Source of the DNA: Glomus cerebriforme
Taxonomy: Eukaryota > Glomeromycota > Glomeromycetes > Glomerales > Glomeraceae
Assembly: GCA_003550305.1 (NCBI GenBank)
Contig: QKYT01000111.1
Location: forward strand, 3,777-67,776
Length of the DNA stretch: 64,000 bases
Reading direction: 5' to 3'
Part shown: in pieces, positions 1-11,555 of the stretch
How positions within the stretch are numbered: position 1 is the stretch's first letter
How the letters are laid out: each line of letters opens with the position of its first letter
Made by a program: the position numbers and the translations under genes
Notes under the pieces: model-generated
What the model was told of the DNA's origin: nothing
Databases searched by the model: none
The model's input: only the letters and a program-made list of their open reading frames with translations

Positions 1-545
1 TTATAATATCACAGATATTTATCGATATTTATCTGAATACGTTAATTATCGATATTTTTATTATGATAAATAATGATAAAGAAATATATATCGTTATATA
101 TCCCCCAAAAAAATTTCCTGATGTATATAATATTAAGTAAAAAATTATTAAAATTTTAAAAATAAATTACATAAATTTTATATTACGTGATGCGGTGAAA
201 TTCACCTCCGATAAAATTCATCAGAGGTGAGCGTTAAACTAATCCAAATATTATAATAATTTTATGATAAATTTATATATGAAAAATTATCTAGTGTAAT
301 ACATTATTTTCAAGAAAATTCAACATTTTTCCAAAAAAAAATACAATTTGAATTTTTTTATAAATCGGATAATGTTATGCTAATGTTGTACCAAAAATTA
401 TCCAGTGTAATGTACCATTTTCCAAAAAAAAACCTAAAATTTGCTTTTTTTGCAATTTGGACAATAGACTTCATTCAACCTGTAGTTTTTTTTTTTTATT
501 TTTTTGTAAGATTGGGCTTTTTTTGATTTTAGCTTGAAAATCTGG
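1..545. other. AT-rich intergenic DNA with two direct repeats
   Basis: No gene is visible. Two imperfect direct copies of about 38 bases sit at 281-318 and 392-430, both containing AAAATTAT, then C-T/C-AGTGTAAT, then an A-rich run. A small inverted repeat around 201-232 pairs GGTGA-type and TCACC-type arms. This may be the worn end of a repeat element, but no transposase remnant is attached. Confidence 0.4.
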
Positions 546-985
546 TAAGTTTCGAAGTTGTAACTTCAAAACTTTCTTTTTAGAATATAAGTTTCATAAC
601 AAAACTATTTTTTTTTATTTTTTTTAAGAAATATTCTAACTGAACGTTTCTTCTTTTTTTGTAGGTTTGCTCCTGAACTTGGAAAACTGAAATGTAAGTT
701 TTATAACAAATGTTTTATTATAAAACTTCATTTTTTTTAGTTTTTTTCTTTAAGAAATATTCTAACTGAACATTTCTTCTGGGAATTCAGAATCAGAAAA
801 GAAACATAAGTTTTATAACAAATTACTTTGTTATAAACTTCATTTTTTCATTTTTTCTTTCTTTATTAGAAATGTTTTAATCAACTGTTTCTTCTTTTTT
901 ATAATTTGTTTCTGTGAATTGGGATTGAAAATGTAAGTTTCATAATATTCATTTTATTATAAAACTTCATTTTTTTTTATTTTTA
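546..985. repeat. Tandem repeat of about 107-127 bp, roughly four copies
   Basis: Copies begin at about 589, 696, 808 and 935 with AAGTTT-C/T-ATAA. They continue through a T-rich tract, then AAGAAATATTCTAACTGAAC-like sequence and TTTCTTCT. The spacings of 107, 112 and 127 bases vary with the length of the T tracts. The third copy contains a palindrome (TTTATAACAAA facing TTTGTTATAAA). No open frame runs through the array. Confidence 0.7.
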
Positions 986-1445
986 TATTTTTTCTTATTT
1001 TTATCATTTATCATTTGATATTTTTTTTATTTTATCGCTTAATATTTTTTTTCTTATTTTATTATTACATTTTTTATTTTTATCACTTAACATTTTTTTT
1101 TTATTTTTATCATTACATTGTTTTCATTTAGTTTGTTTAGTTTAGTTTTACATTATTTTATATAATATTTTATATAATAAAATTATTTATCCTTTATAAA
1201 ATACTATATTTGTTAAATTTTAATTTTATCATTTATATTTCTTATTGTTCAGTTATTTATCATTAGTATATTTATTGGCGTTTATCAAATTTGATATTTA
1301 TCATTTAAATATTTATTAATATTTATTATTTAGGTTAAAATCTGATGTTTTATCACTATTTATCCACATTGAATTTTTTTGTATTTAATAATATTATGTA
1401 AATTAGTTTTTAATTTGTAAATATATTTGACTGTAATTAATAAAA

Positions 1446-2829
1446 AAAAATTGCTAAACATTGCCTGGATGATTGTCATCTAGGTGATTGTCATCTGAAC
1501 AATTGTCACCTGGATCTTTGATTATGTAGCAGATTTAATATTTTTGATTGGTCACATGATTGCATCATGTTTATTTATATATCATCAAATCTTGTTTTCA
1601 GTATAGGTTCATTTTTTCAGTTCTTCTTTTCTTTTATTTTATTTCCAACTTATATTCTTATACTNTATTTCTTACTAACTCTATTTCATTATTTTTAAGT
1701 CCTTTAATCCTTTCAGTTCTGCAATTAAGGTTTAGTTATTTTTCACTTTATATTTCATTTTTTACTCTTTTTTTTATTTTTTTTTTTTTTTTTTTATTGT
1801 TTTTGTTTTATATTTCATTTTTTATTTTTCACTAATTTTATTTCATTTTTTTTTAGATCTTTTAGTTCTTTCAGTTCTACAATTAATAAAGGTATATTTT
1901 TTATTTTTATTTATTTTTTTTTTTTTGTTTCTATCTTATATTTCATTTCTTACTAACTTCATTTTTTTTACTTTATAGTTTTATTTTTACTTGGTTTCCT
2001 ATCATTATCTTTTACTACCTAACCTCCTATCATAATCATTTTTTTATTTTTTGTCTCTCATTATTTTTCACCTCTATTACTTCTCATTATTCCATCCTTT
2101 TCGTCTTTTATTATTTTCTATTACATCTTTTCATTTTTCATTATCTTTTTTTCTCTCTATTTACTTTCCATCACTCCTTTTTGTCTTTTATCATTCCTCT
2201 TTATCTCCTATCACTCCTTTTCATCTCCCATTATTCCTCTTTGTCTCCCATTACTCCTCTTCATCTTCCATCACTCCTTTTCATCTCCTATCATTCCTCT
2301 TTATCTTCCATCACTTCTCTTTATCTTCTATAACTCCTTTTCATCTTCTATTACTCCTATCACTCCTCTTTATCTTCCATCAATTCTTTTCATCTCTTAT
2401 TACTTCTTTTTATCTCCCATCACACTTTCCATTACTCCTTTTTACTCCCTTTCATCTATTATTACTTTCTATTATTCTATTGTTATTTTATTTTTTTATT
2501 AGCATCTTTTTTCTTGATCATTATAATTTACTTATCTTTTTATTTATTGTTATTATTTCTTTTATTTGTATTATTTTATTATAAAAATAAATAAAATCGT
2601 AAATGTATAACTTTTAAATTTTAAAAAATTTTATTAGATGATTATTTTGAATAAATATGTTTGCAAAAAAAAAATTTTTTTTTAAAATCTTTTGCAATAA
2701 AATTTAAGTTTAACTGATACATCATGTGACATATTTGAAAAAAAACCCAGGTGATAATTGCCCAGGTAACAAATATCTAGGTGACAATTATCCAGGTGAT
2801 AATTACCCAGGCGACGTTTAGCAATTCCC
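1446..2829. mobile_element. Non-autonomous TIR element with subterminal repeats
   Basis: The ends are long inverted repeats. The left begins AATTGCTAAAC near 1449, and the right ends in its complement GTTTAGCAATT at 2826. Inside each end a motif of about 15 bases, C-C-T/A-GG-TGA-N-AATTG-like, is repeated three to five times (1462-1516 and 2748-2815) and matches the other end when inverted. A candidate 9-base target duplication TTAATAAAA flanks it (1437-1445 and 2830-2838). The interior has no transposase, only a pyrimidine-rich tract. A 9-base duplication would suit a Mutator-like element, and a dead MULE transposase lies 0.4 kb downstream, but family assignment is inference. Confidence 0.65.
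2040..2490. repeat. Pyrimidine-rich minisatellite inside the TIR element
   Basis: Units such as CATTACTCCTCTTTATCT and CATCACTCCTTTTCATCT recur every 20-40 bases for about 450 bases. The plus strand is almost free of G. The resulting open frame encodes only Phe/Leu/Ser/Ile/His runs and is not a credible gene. Long polypyrimidine tracts of this kind can adopt non-B structures, which is general knowledge and not shown here. Confidence 0.7.
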
Positions 2830-3199
2830 TTAATAAAATTAATAAAGTATAAATTACATTATATAACTAAAAAGTAATATATATAAAATGTATAACTGAA
2901 ATATTTTACAGATTTATCTAACATTTTCTTCAGAAATTTTTGCAGATTTTATCTTAAATTTTTTTGCAGATTTTTTGATTCTTGAAGATCTATGCAAATT
3001 TTTTTACCTTTTTCCTTTAGCACATATTAACAGGTTTGCAAAACTGCACAAATTTTTATATTGCAAAATTGTGCAATTCTACATCTTAAAAATTTTGCCA
3101 ATGTAATATTAGTTTCAAATAATATTATGTATTATATCAGTAATTGATAATAATTTTTAGATCAAGAATTGTTATATGCATTATTATTAAGAATAAAAT

Positions 3200-4740
3200 A
3201 CTTAATATGTACCAATAGATTCTTAATAATATTCTTATTGAAACTGTATACCTTCTGAAATTATTTATACTGATTCAGAACTATCCATAATAAAAGTGAT
3301 TAATAATATCTTTTCTAGTATTTATAATCTATTGTATATCTTTCATATAGATTAAACATTCAAAGAAGCTTAAAGGAAATTGGGTAATCAGTTTGAAGAA
3401 TTTTGTTATATATCAAAATTCTCTTTATAAAGAACTATTTGAAAGCTGATGGATTTACCTAATAGATTAATATCCAGCTGCATCAAAATATATTTTAGAA
3501 ATGTTTTATATTAACAAAAAAGTTTGGGCTATATTTTAGATTCACAGATATTTTACTGCTTATACCTAAAGTATCCAAAGAATAAAAACTATTAATAAAC
3601 ATATTTATTAATTTATTATAAGTTTGATCAAGCCACTTCACTATGTGATTTGTTGCTTAGTATTAAGGAATATATTAAAAATGATAAGCATTTTGAAAAA
3701 TTTGAAGTGGAATAAAATGGCTTACCTATAATTGGCATGCTAATGTTAAATATATAATTATTTAAACAGATAGATGTTATGATTAAAGATTTTAGCAATA
3801 ATTCTAAAGAATCAATTTGTATGTTATGATGTTAATTGAATAAATAAATAGCAGTAATTTGTTATGTGATTTTATGATTAATGAATAATCATATTTCTAT
3901 CTTCCTTAAATAGAAACTAATAGTAAAAAAATGGATATTGGAATTAGGAAACAAGACTAGAATACCTAACAGATTCTTTTTATTTATTAATTAAAACTAT
4001 TCCTCTAAAAGCAATTATAAAAGTATGGCATATTAGATCTACTGGATCTCAAGAAACAGGTCATTATATGATTCTGCTTGATAAAGAAACATATTTATAT
4101 ACCTGTCTTTTCTTGATTAATAAAGGATTGATTTGCTAACACTTTTTTCATGTTGATACTTATTTTTGATATACATTGTTTTATATAAGCATAATCTCAA
4201 ATTGATAGTACTTGAACATCAATATTCAAGCCACTGATCTTTTACTTTCATTCCAATATGTGGCATAACGCAAGCAGGAGATATTATAGAATGGAAAGTT
4301 ACAATTTTCACCATTTTTTTTTCACTTCATGTTGATTCAAATAGTTCCTGAACAGCTGTAAAATCAAATAATACTATATATGCAGAATTATTTGGTTTGT
4401 CTAGGACTATTGATTATGCACTTAAGGCTAATATACAGCATGCCTTGGTTAATCTATTAAAAACTTTATTAATGATGCTCAGAACAAAATGTTCAAGTAG
4501 AAGACATAGCTGATATTAATAACCCATCTATTACAAAACATAAAGTCAACCTTTGAAAAGGTTTAAATCAAGTGTAGAAACAACTTCATTTCAAAAAAGA
4601 AGGGTGTTAAAGAATAGTGCATGTATTAATATTATAGATAACAATAATGTTAGTATAGAAGAAGAGGTAAATGGTACAAGAGTTAGAGTGTAAACAATAT
4701 GGTCATTATGCAAAGACATATCAAAATGTTATTTAGCAGT
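3200..4740 (+). pseudogene. Decayed MULE-type transposase with SWIM zinc finger
   Basis: Several plus-strand frames, broken by many stops and shifts, read in order as a Mutator-like transposase. Around 3265-3350 there is a TDSE...INNIFSSIYNLL...FHI segment (the MULE catalytic core region). At 3435-3560 come WMDLPNR, YPAASKYI and a VWA-like patch. At 3625-3715 there is FDQATSLCDLLLSIKEYIK. At 4020-4150 a SWIM-like finger shows TYLYTCLFLINKGLICxHFF. Near 4690 a zinc-knuckle-like CKQYGHYAKT closes it. No intact frame remains. Ends of the element were not found. The family is clear from the order of motifs; coordinates are approximate. Confidence 0.75.
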
Positions 4741-5190
4741 GTTTGATTTTTTATTTGGTATTTGATTTTATTTAGAGTTCTATTTTATTTAGAGTTCTAT
4801 TTTGTTTGAGTTCTATTTTGTTTAGTGTTAAGCGTTATATTTTTATTTAGTGTTACATTTTATTTAGCTTTATTTATTTTTATTTATTTTATTTTATTTT
4901 TATTTTTATTTATGACGTTTATTTATTTTTATTTTGTGTTCGATTTTTTTTTTGCGAAATAAATTTAAATCACGTGATACGTGTTCAGACATCCCGTGTA
5001 CAAATCTTGTAGTTTAAATTAGATAAATAAATATAATCTAAAATTGGTTAATTTTTTTTTTAAAAAAAAGGACTGCATCTTAAATTTGATCGTCCCATTG
5101 ATCACATTAAGGTGTACAAGAAATTGCTGCGGTTAATTCATTCATGTGTCGGACAGAAATTACAACGTAACCTTATTAGGTTTATTATGA
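4741..5190. other. AT-rich intergenic, short T-rich repeats
   Basis: TTTATTTAGAGTTCTATTTT-like units recur from about 4760 to 4920. After these the sequence is plain AT-rich DNA up to the promoter region of the downstream MLKL-like gene. No gene is seen. Confidence 0.5.
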
Positions 5191-5234
5191 TTTATAATCG
5201 GAGAAAATTTTCCATTTTGAAAGGGAAAATTTTT
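5191..5234 (+). promoter_or_regulatory. Upstream block shared by MLKL-like genes A and B
   Basis: TTTATAATCGG, then GAGAAAATTTTCC, then GAAAGGGAAAAT lie about 110-155 bases before the ATG of gene A. Nearly the same string, at the same distance, precedes gene B at 38163-38203. The core is a palindrome (GAAAATTTTC). It may be a shared regulator site or a remnant of the duplicated unit. It is not found upstream of gene C. Confidence 0.5.
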
Positions 5235-5344
5235 ACACAAAAAAAAAAACAAAAAAAGTATAAAATAACCCAAAATTTACCGAATAAATAATAAAAAATT
5301 ATATATATTATATTTTTTTTCCCCCCTTTTTTACAGTAATCATA

Positions 5345-7422
5345 ATGGCCCCCAATTTAAAATTTGCAGGAGAAGCTATAGGACCCTATATACCCTTAAT
5401 CAAAATAGTTACTGATTTGGCTAATGAAATTATATTAATTTATGAAACGGCTGAATATAATAAAACGATTTGTGATACTTTAGTGGAACGAGTGATATCA
5501 TCTAATAATGCCGTTAATACATTACAAAGTAGAAAACAAAAAAATGAAGATAAATTCCGCAACAAAGATTATTATAAAGCTTTTAATAGATATATATATG
5601 TTTTAAAAGATATTAAAGAATTCATCACTGATATTTCAAATATTAAGGGTTTTAAAAAATATGCAAAAGCACATTATATTAGAGAAAAATATGAAATTCT
5701 TACAAAGAATTATGATGATGCAATGAAAGATTTACAATTTACTATGGCAGTTGCTAGTGAAGAACAGAGAGGAATTGATGAAGCAGCTTTAAAGGAAGAT
5801 TTGGGTGAAATGGCTAAATATATTGAAAAAATGGATGATAAATTAGATGATATTTATGATGAAATAAAACATATGAGGAACCACATAAATGATAAGGATG
5901 ATACTTTACATGGTATAAATAAAATTAATTCAAAGGAATTAACACAACCTGCACGAGGAAATTCTGATGATAAACGTGGTAAAGATCCTAAATTTGTAAT
6001 TAAGAAAATTTATCAAGGACAAGATGTAGCTTGTAAATTTACTGAGGAAGAAATTGAAACAAGTCCACAAGCACAAAGACTTCTTGAAATTTTAAAGAAA
6101 TTATCTGTTGGATGTAAACGTATTCTTAAATTTTATGGTATTTCAACTATCGAAAATCGTAATGTTATGGTTTTTGATTGGGCTGAACGTGGAACTTTGA
6201 GAGAACTTTATGAAAAAAGAGATATTAAATGGCATTATAAAGTTCGAATTGCTCGTGAAATTTGTCGTGGTCTTATATTTTTACAACATTTTGATATTTT
6301 CCATCATGATCTGAGATGTAAAAATATTTTAATGACAGAAAGTTTAGAACCTAAAATTTATAATTTTGAGTTGGCACGTTCTTTTGATGGAAAGACTACT
6401 ATGCTGGATCCAGCAACAGGAGATATATTGCGTTGGATGGCTCCAGAAAAATTAACTAATAATCCATATACGACACAATGTGAAATTTTTAGTTTTGGTA
6501 TGTTACTTTGGGAACTTACTTTCGAAAAAATCCCGTATAAAGGCTGGGAAGTAGAAAGAATTATGGACCATGTGATTAAAGGTGGTAGAGAAAGAATTAA
6601 ATTTGGAACTTCAATTCCTGAAATTTATCAAGAAGAATATAAAAATATTATAAATGACAGTAAGTAATTTTTTTAAAAAAAAAATTATAATGATCTCTAT
6701 TTTTATTGTAATTAGATTTAATAAAATTTTGATTTTATAAATATATAGCTTGGAAACAAAGTCCACATGAACGTATTTCTTTTATGAAATTATTGGATTT
6801 GTTAGATGAATTATATAATTCCATTCATCATATGTTTGAAGATAATTCACCAGGTTTACTTCCTGATAAATCTTTGGATTTAGATGGATCAAAGGAAAGT
6901 GATGCTGATTTAGAATTACCAGATGAGGACCCTATAGAACCGGTAATCTCATTAGAAGAAGGTATACAAGCTTTTGAAAATAAGGAACATCAAAAAGCAT
7001 GGAAATGTTTTGAGTTTCACGCAGGAAATAACAATACAACAGCAAAATATTGGAAAGGTCGTTATTTGTGGGAAGGATATCTTGAAAGTATTAAAGGACG
7101 TGAAAAAGAAGGTAAAAAATTACTCAAAGAAGCTGCTGATGAGGGGAATTCTGATGCTCAATTACGTTATGCTTTTACTTTTAAACTAATTCTTGATAAA
7201 GGAAATAATCAAGAAATATTTTTGGAATATCTTAAAAAAGCTGCTATTGAAGGAAATAATCCTATTGCACAATTTAATTTGGGCGATATATATTATAAAG
7301 GAAAGTGTAATACTCAAAAGAATGAAGTTGAGGGAATTAAATGGTTAAGAAAAGCTGCTTTACAAGAAAATTCTAAAGCAATAGATTTATTGCATAAATT
7401 TGGAAAAGATCTTTATGATTAA
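5345..7422 (+). CDS. MLKL-like helical bundle + TKL pseudokinase + Sel1 protein (copy A)
   Basis: Two exons, 5345-6659 and 6749-7422, give 662 residues. The 89-base intron has GTAAGT and TATATAG ends and restores the kinase end motif (W-K-Q-S-P-H-E-R) across the junction. Residues about 5-170 are predicted all-helical (IGPYIPLIK, TAEYNK, VERV, a long KYEILTKNYDDAM helix) and resemble the N-terminal four-helix domain of animal MLKL. Residues about 215-470 are kinase-like: the beta-3 lysine is kept (VACKF), HRD reads HHD, DFG reads NFE, and there is no glycine-rich loop, so phosphotransfer is doubtful. Residues about 510-655 hold Sel1-like repeats (AKYWKGRYLWEGY, AQFNLGDIYYKGK). In animals MLKL permeabilises membranes; the same role here is inference. 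It is a close paralogue of the genes at 38.3 and 47.4 kb. Confidence 0.85.
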
Positions 7423-10168
7423 ATTTTTTAATAATTTATATTGATGTTTTGCTAGAGTTAGTTTAAAAATTTTTTTTTAAAATACAAAATATTTTTATTT
7501 TCAGTAGTAAATGAATTTATACATAATGTTTTAATTTATCTTGATATAATTACTAAAACTTATTTAAATAAAAAATTTTCAATCAATATTTGTTATGAGA
7601 ATGATACAGTATTTAAATATTGATATTATTTAAAATATAAATATTCTAATAAATTAAATATTTTGTGCGGTTACTGTATATTAAGGAAATCATGTTGTTG
7701 CAAAGTATAAACTTCATTTGATGGCTCAGATAAACTAATATTTAAAATATTTAAATAATAAAATACTTAATAGAAATTTTAAAATCGGAACCGGATCGTT
7801 TCGACAAGTTAGAAATTTATCTATATGCAGCTACTACAATTGATACCAAAATCAAATCTATTTTATTGTTAAATTACTAATATTATCAAAATGTAATTAA
7901 TAAAAAATATTTTTTTGATGTATTTTTGAATTAGTAAAATAATTTAAAACCCCGTTCACATCTGTTTATTCCGATCGGATCCAGTTTCCACAAAATTTAT
8001 TTGCAAATCAAAAAATCAGACTAGAATAGAACTAAAACAGGGCTATTGTTTCTTGTAAAAATAACTATTATTAGATATTTTTTTTCTTTCAAATAGAAAT
8101 AGTAATAGTAATAAAAGCAAGGTAGTGATTTGATGAAACATCATACATATAATCATGAAACTTTCTTCATGTTCCTCACTTCTCAGTATTGAGACAATAT
8201 CTCCAATTCTTCAACACGTAAATGATAGCAGTTTGCTAAAATATTATTTTATCATCGTATTTAACAGTATTTCCATTTTCTTCAATAAAGCAGAAACTTG
8301 CACGCTCAAAGAATGATAATGAATACTTTAAAACCAATTCTGTTTGGATATTAGTTAATAGTAATTTCTTTGAAGAATACGCTTTTTTTATAAGAAATAT
8401 ATTTAACTTGAAAATAATTTTATTAAGAACCTATTGTATTATACTCTCATTTCTGATTCTTTTAACATGACAGTAAATTATGAAAAATGTTGATGTAAAT
8501 ATTCGATATTCTTTAATTTCCAACATCCATTATTCTTATAGAGAATCTTATGCGTTTGGGAATGGTGATTTAACAATCATTTGCAACTCAACATTCATGA
8601 AAACATTGTTCATTTAATCAAAAAACAGAACTTTACCTTCTTACAATGTTTTTTTTTTACAAGTTGGACCAAAATATTGTTGCAAAGATTATTTGGTTAG
8701 CATAATGCAGCATAAAAGTATATTTATTTAACTGCGCTGCGCCGCAATTTAATTTATCATTCGTGTTATTTATATAGGTCTTGAGAAATATTTACGGCAC
8801 AGTCCGAATTGGCTGAAAGTTTATTAGTAATGCAGATCATTATGATCATGTGATGATAATAATTGCGCCAAAAAAAATCTAACAGGAGAATTTTAAGAAC
8901 TTCTTTATAATGGAATAGAAGAAAGTTATGCAAAAGAAATATATTGATTTCTCATAATTTATGGCAGCTTTTTTCCATTTAAGATTATATTCTAAGAATT
9001 TCATTACTGAATTTTACTCTAATATCATTAATATTAAAACAGTTTTAATATTAGTAAATAAATCACATAAACGAATTGTAGCTTTACAATGAAAAATAAG
9101 AACTTTCAACTCAGTTTCACCTTTACTAGATCAAATTAAAAATTATAAAAGTGACATGTAGTTATTAATTAAATTTTATTAATTTATTCCAAACAATTAT
9201 ATTACTTAATTGATTAACTCAGGAAAAGTAGGAGCCAGGGAAGAAAATTCTTAATAAGATAATGTTCTTTTTCTTAATACTTCTATTTTACATCAATTGA
9301 AATATTGCTTTCTTTCTATATTGCTGAGTACATTTAAAATCCCTGATCACTTTGCTTAACAAAAAATGTCATATGCAAATATTGATGTTCTATAAGACAT
9401 ATTTTAATATAAGTTTTTTTATTATAATATTTTGTAATAATTCAATTTAATTACTTTTAAAACTTGGAAACATAAAAATTAAGTGAGTTAAAATTCTTTT
9501 TATCTGATTTGATTTTTAATTTATTAATTTTATAGTTAATTTTTTTTTTAAAAAAAATTATTATTACAAATAAGTTAGGATACCTGAATAAGATGGTGGT
9601 TTCCAATATTCAGTAATTCTCCTAAGTCAACCAACCACCTTAGCTAACTAGGAGTTACCCTAATTTGCTTGCAAAATAAAAAAAAACACACCTTTTCATC
9701 CACATTAGTAAAAGTACTTTGGTGTATTTCTCTTTCTTCATATAAATAATGACTTGACTGAAGTCTATTTAGTTTTCTAAAAATGATACTAAAATCTGCA
9801 ATATCCAACTCATATTCCTTGATGACATGTTAAACGTCTTGCAATTTTGACTATAAATTTTTTAAACTATTACATTTTCTATTTTGCCAATCTGTAACTT
9901 GCAATAATTTATTGAACAATCAAATTTATTATCAAATAAAGCATTTTCATTCTAAAGAAATAATTGTAGCAAAATTATCTAAAGGTTCAAATAAATATTG
10001 TTTTAGTTTAATTTTTAAAATAAATATCATTTTACAAAACAGCTAATGAGTAGCTAATGAAATCAAAAAGGTGAGATACCAAAGTAAATTTCAAAATTGT
10101 AAAATAACATTTATACAATAGAAATATAGAAAGATATTTATTTTATTACAATAGAAAATCTTTTATTA
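7423..10168. other. Gene-poor AT-rich stretch
   Basis: No convincing gene is present. Around 8960-9150 the plus strand contains a short frame reading VNKSHKRIVALQ, then RTFNSVSPLLDQIKNYKSD, which looks like worn coding DNA of unknown origin. An imperfect inverted repeat lies at about 9575-9665 (GGTGGTT facing AACCACC). Nothing else can be supported. Confidence 0.4.
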
Positions 10169-10181
10169 TTTTTATTATAAT

Positions 10182-11542
10182 TTTTATTTTTATTTTTATT
10201 GTAGCAAGATCAAATTACATGTAGGTCTAGTTTGAAAACATAAAAAATTTACTAGAAAATTAGATTAAAACATTAATTAATCCCCCCATGAACCGATATA
10301 AGAAATTGGAAGAAGCCCATAATAACAAATATTAGTGGTATTGTCAGTTAATGGTGTTGGGATTGTGACATCATGTGATGACGCGGTAGCAGTTACGATC
10401 GGTTTCATTTTTTAAATTTATTAGTTGAGTCCATGGATCTTTTATGATTGAAGTACCGTTTTTTCTTCTTTTCCTGTTTTGAGATGATTCCCAGTTTTCG
10501 CCAAGTGATAGATTTGATATCCATGGATAGGTGATGGAAAAAGTCCAGGAAATGTGAAATACGAGATTTGTGAGCTTGATAACAAGTTTTGAATAAAGTG
10601 GATAATGTGGACTGGACGTGCTGATGAGCACATAAAAATGAGATCATGTTCGTAATGGTCAAAGTTCGTGTTGGTATCGGTGAAGAGGGTACTAAATTGA
10701 TAGCATCCGAAATTGAAGTGATAAGTCTTTATCATTTGTTTTAAAGATAAAATCAGTTAATGATAATTTATGGAAATTCAAGAGGTTACGAAAATTATTT
10801 GATGGGTAGGACATAGGTATATATGATCATTACAATCTATTGCTATTTTACAAGAGGGGCATAAAATAGGAGAATTAGGATAAAGATCCGGATAATTACG
10901 ATGTAAAATATCGCTAGGTAAGGAATTAGAAAAATTTTTTAATTTTGTATCCAACATGTTTTGAAAGTAATTGAGTGTGCGAAGGAAAGGGATTATATTT
11001 TAGCCAATGTTCGGTTAAAGTCCAGTCTATGCTAGTATGTGATAATCGTGAAAGGGTGTGTTTAACATTCTGATTATTGATGATAATTAAAGGATTTGTT
11101 TTATGCTAAAGAAGACACCCATTTTCTGACATGACCTAAATTAAAAAAAAATTGATAAATGTTTTGTGTGATGAAAGGTATCTGGGGTTGATCATTATGC
11201 TTTGGTCTAATTTGCACCCGAAGTCATTATAATAATTATTAGGGTGGCCTTTTATTTTATGTACTGTAGATGGACGGCTAAATGAAATTTTGTAATTGTT
11301 CGGTGAATTAGACTCCAAATGTGGTGATTATTGATTTTTAGTTTTTCTGATATGAAGAGGATTCATAAAATTATGGAATGTAGATATACAATTCGCCGAG
11401 TTCGTGTAAATATCAACAGAACTGTTTGGGTAACGTGAATAAAGCAGTGGCAATGCTAAATGGTCGAGGAAGGTAAGAATTGAGTGCGCGCTGAGAATGA
11501 ATTTGAGTAGATAGTATTAGTCGTTTCGATCCATCCTAAATA
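10182..11542 (-). mobile_element. 5'-truncated LINE (RNase H and 3' zinc-finger end)
   Basis: On the minus strand the fragments run in the order expected for the C-terminus of a non-LTR retrotransposon polyprotein. An RNase H-like part comes first (SVDIYTNSAN near 11400, then VHKIKGHPNNYYNDFGCKLDQ-like near 11220). Next is SIDWTLTEHWLKYNP near 11010, then LPSDILHRNYPDLYP and a CPSC...DHIYLCPTH zinc finger near 10810-10925. A FLDFFHHLSMDIKSITW segment follows near 10510-10560. Stops and shifts show it is dead. The 3' tail (T-rich on the plus strand) starts about 10182. A 13-base direct repeat TTTTTATTATAAT at 10169-10181 and 11543-11555 is a likely target duplication. A relative lies at 41.5-42.5 kb. 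Confidence 0.75.
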
Positions 11543-11555
11543 TTTTTATTATAAT

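Noticed and set aside
2051..2584. 177-codon open frame, hydrophobic and Ser/His-rich
   Set aside because: It is the translation of a pyrimidine minisatellite inside a TIR element, with no domain and no splice or promoter context.
10371..10735. Overlapping minus-strand frames of 85-97 codons
   Set aside because: They are pieces of the decayed LINE, matching the fragment at 41.7-42.1 kb, not independent genes.
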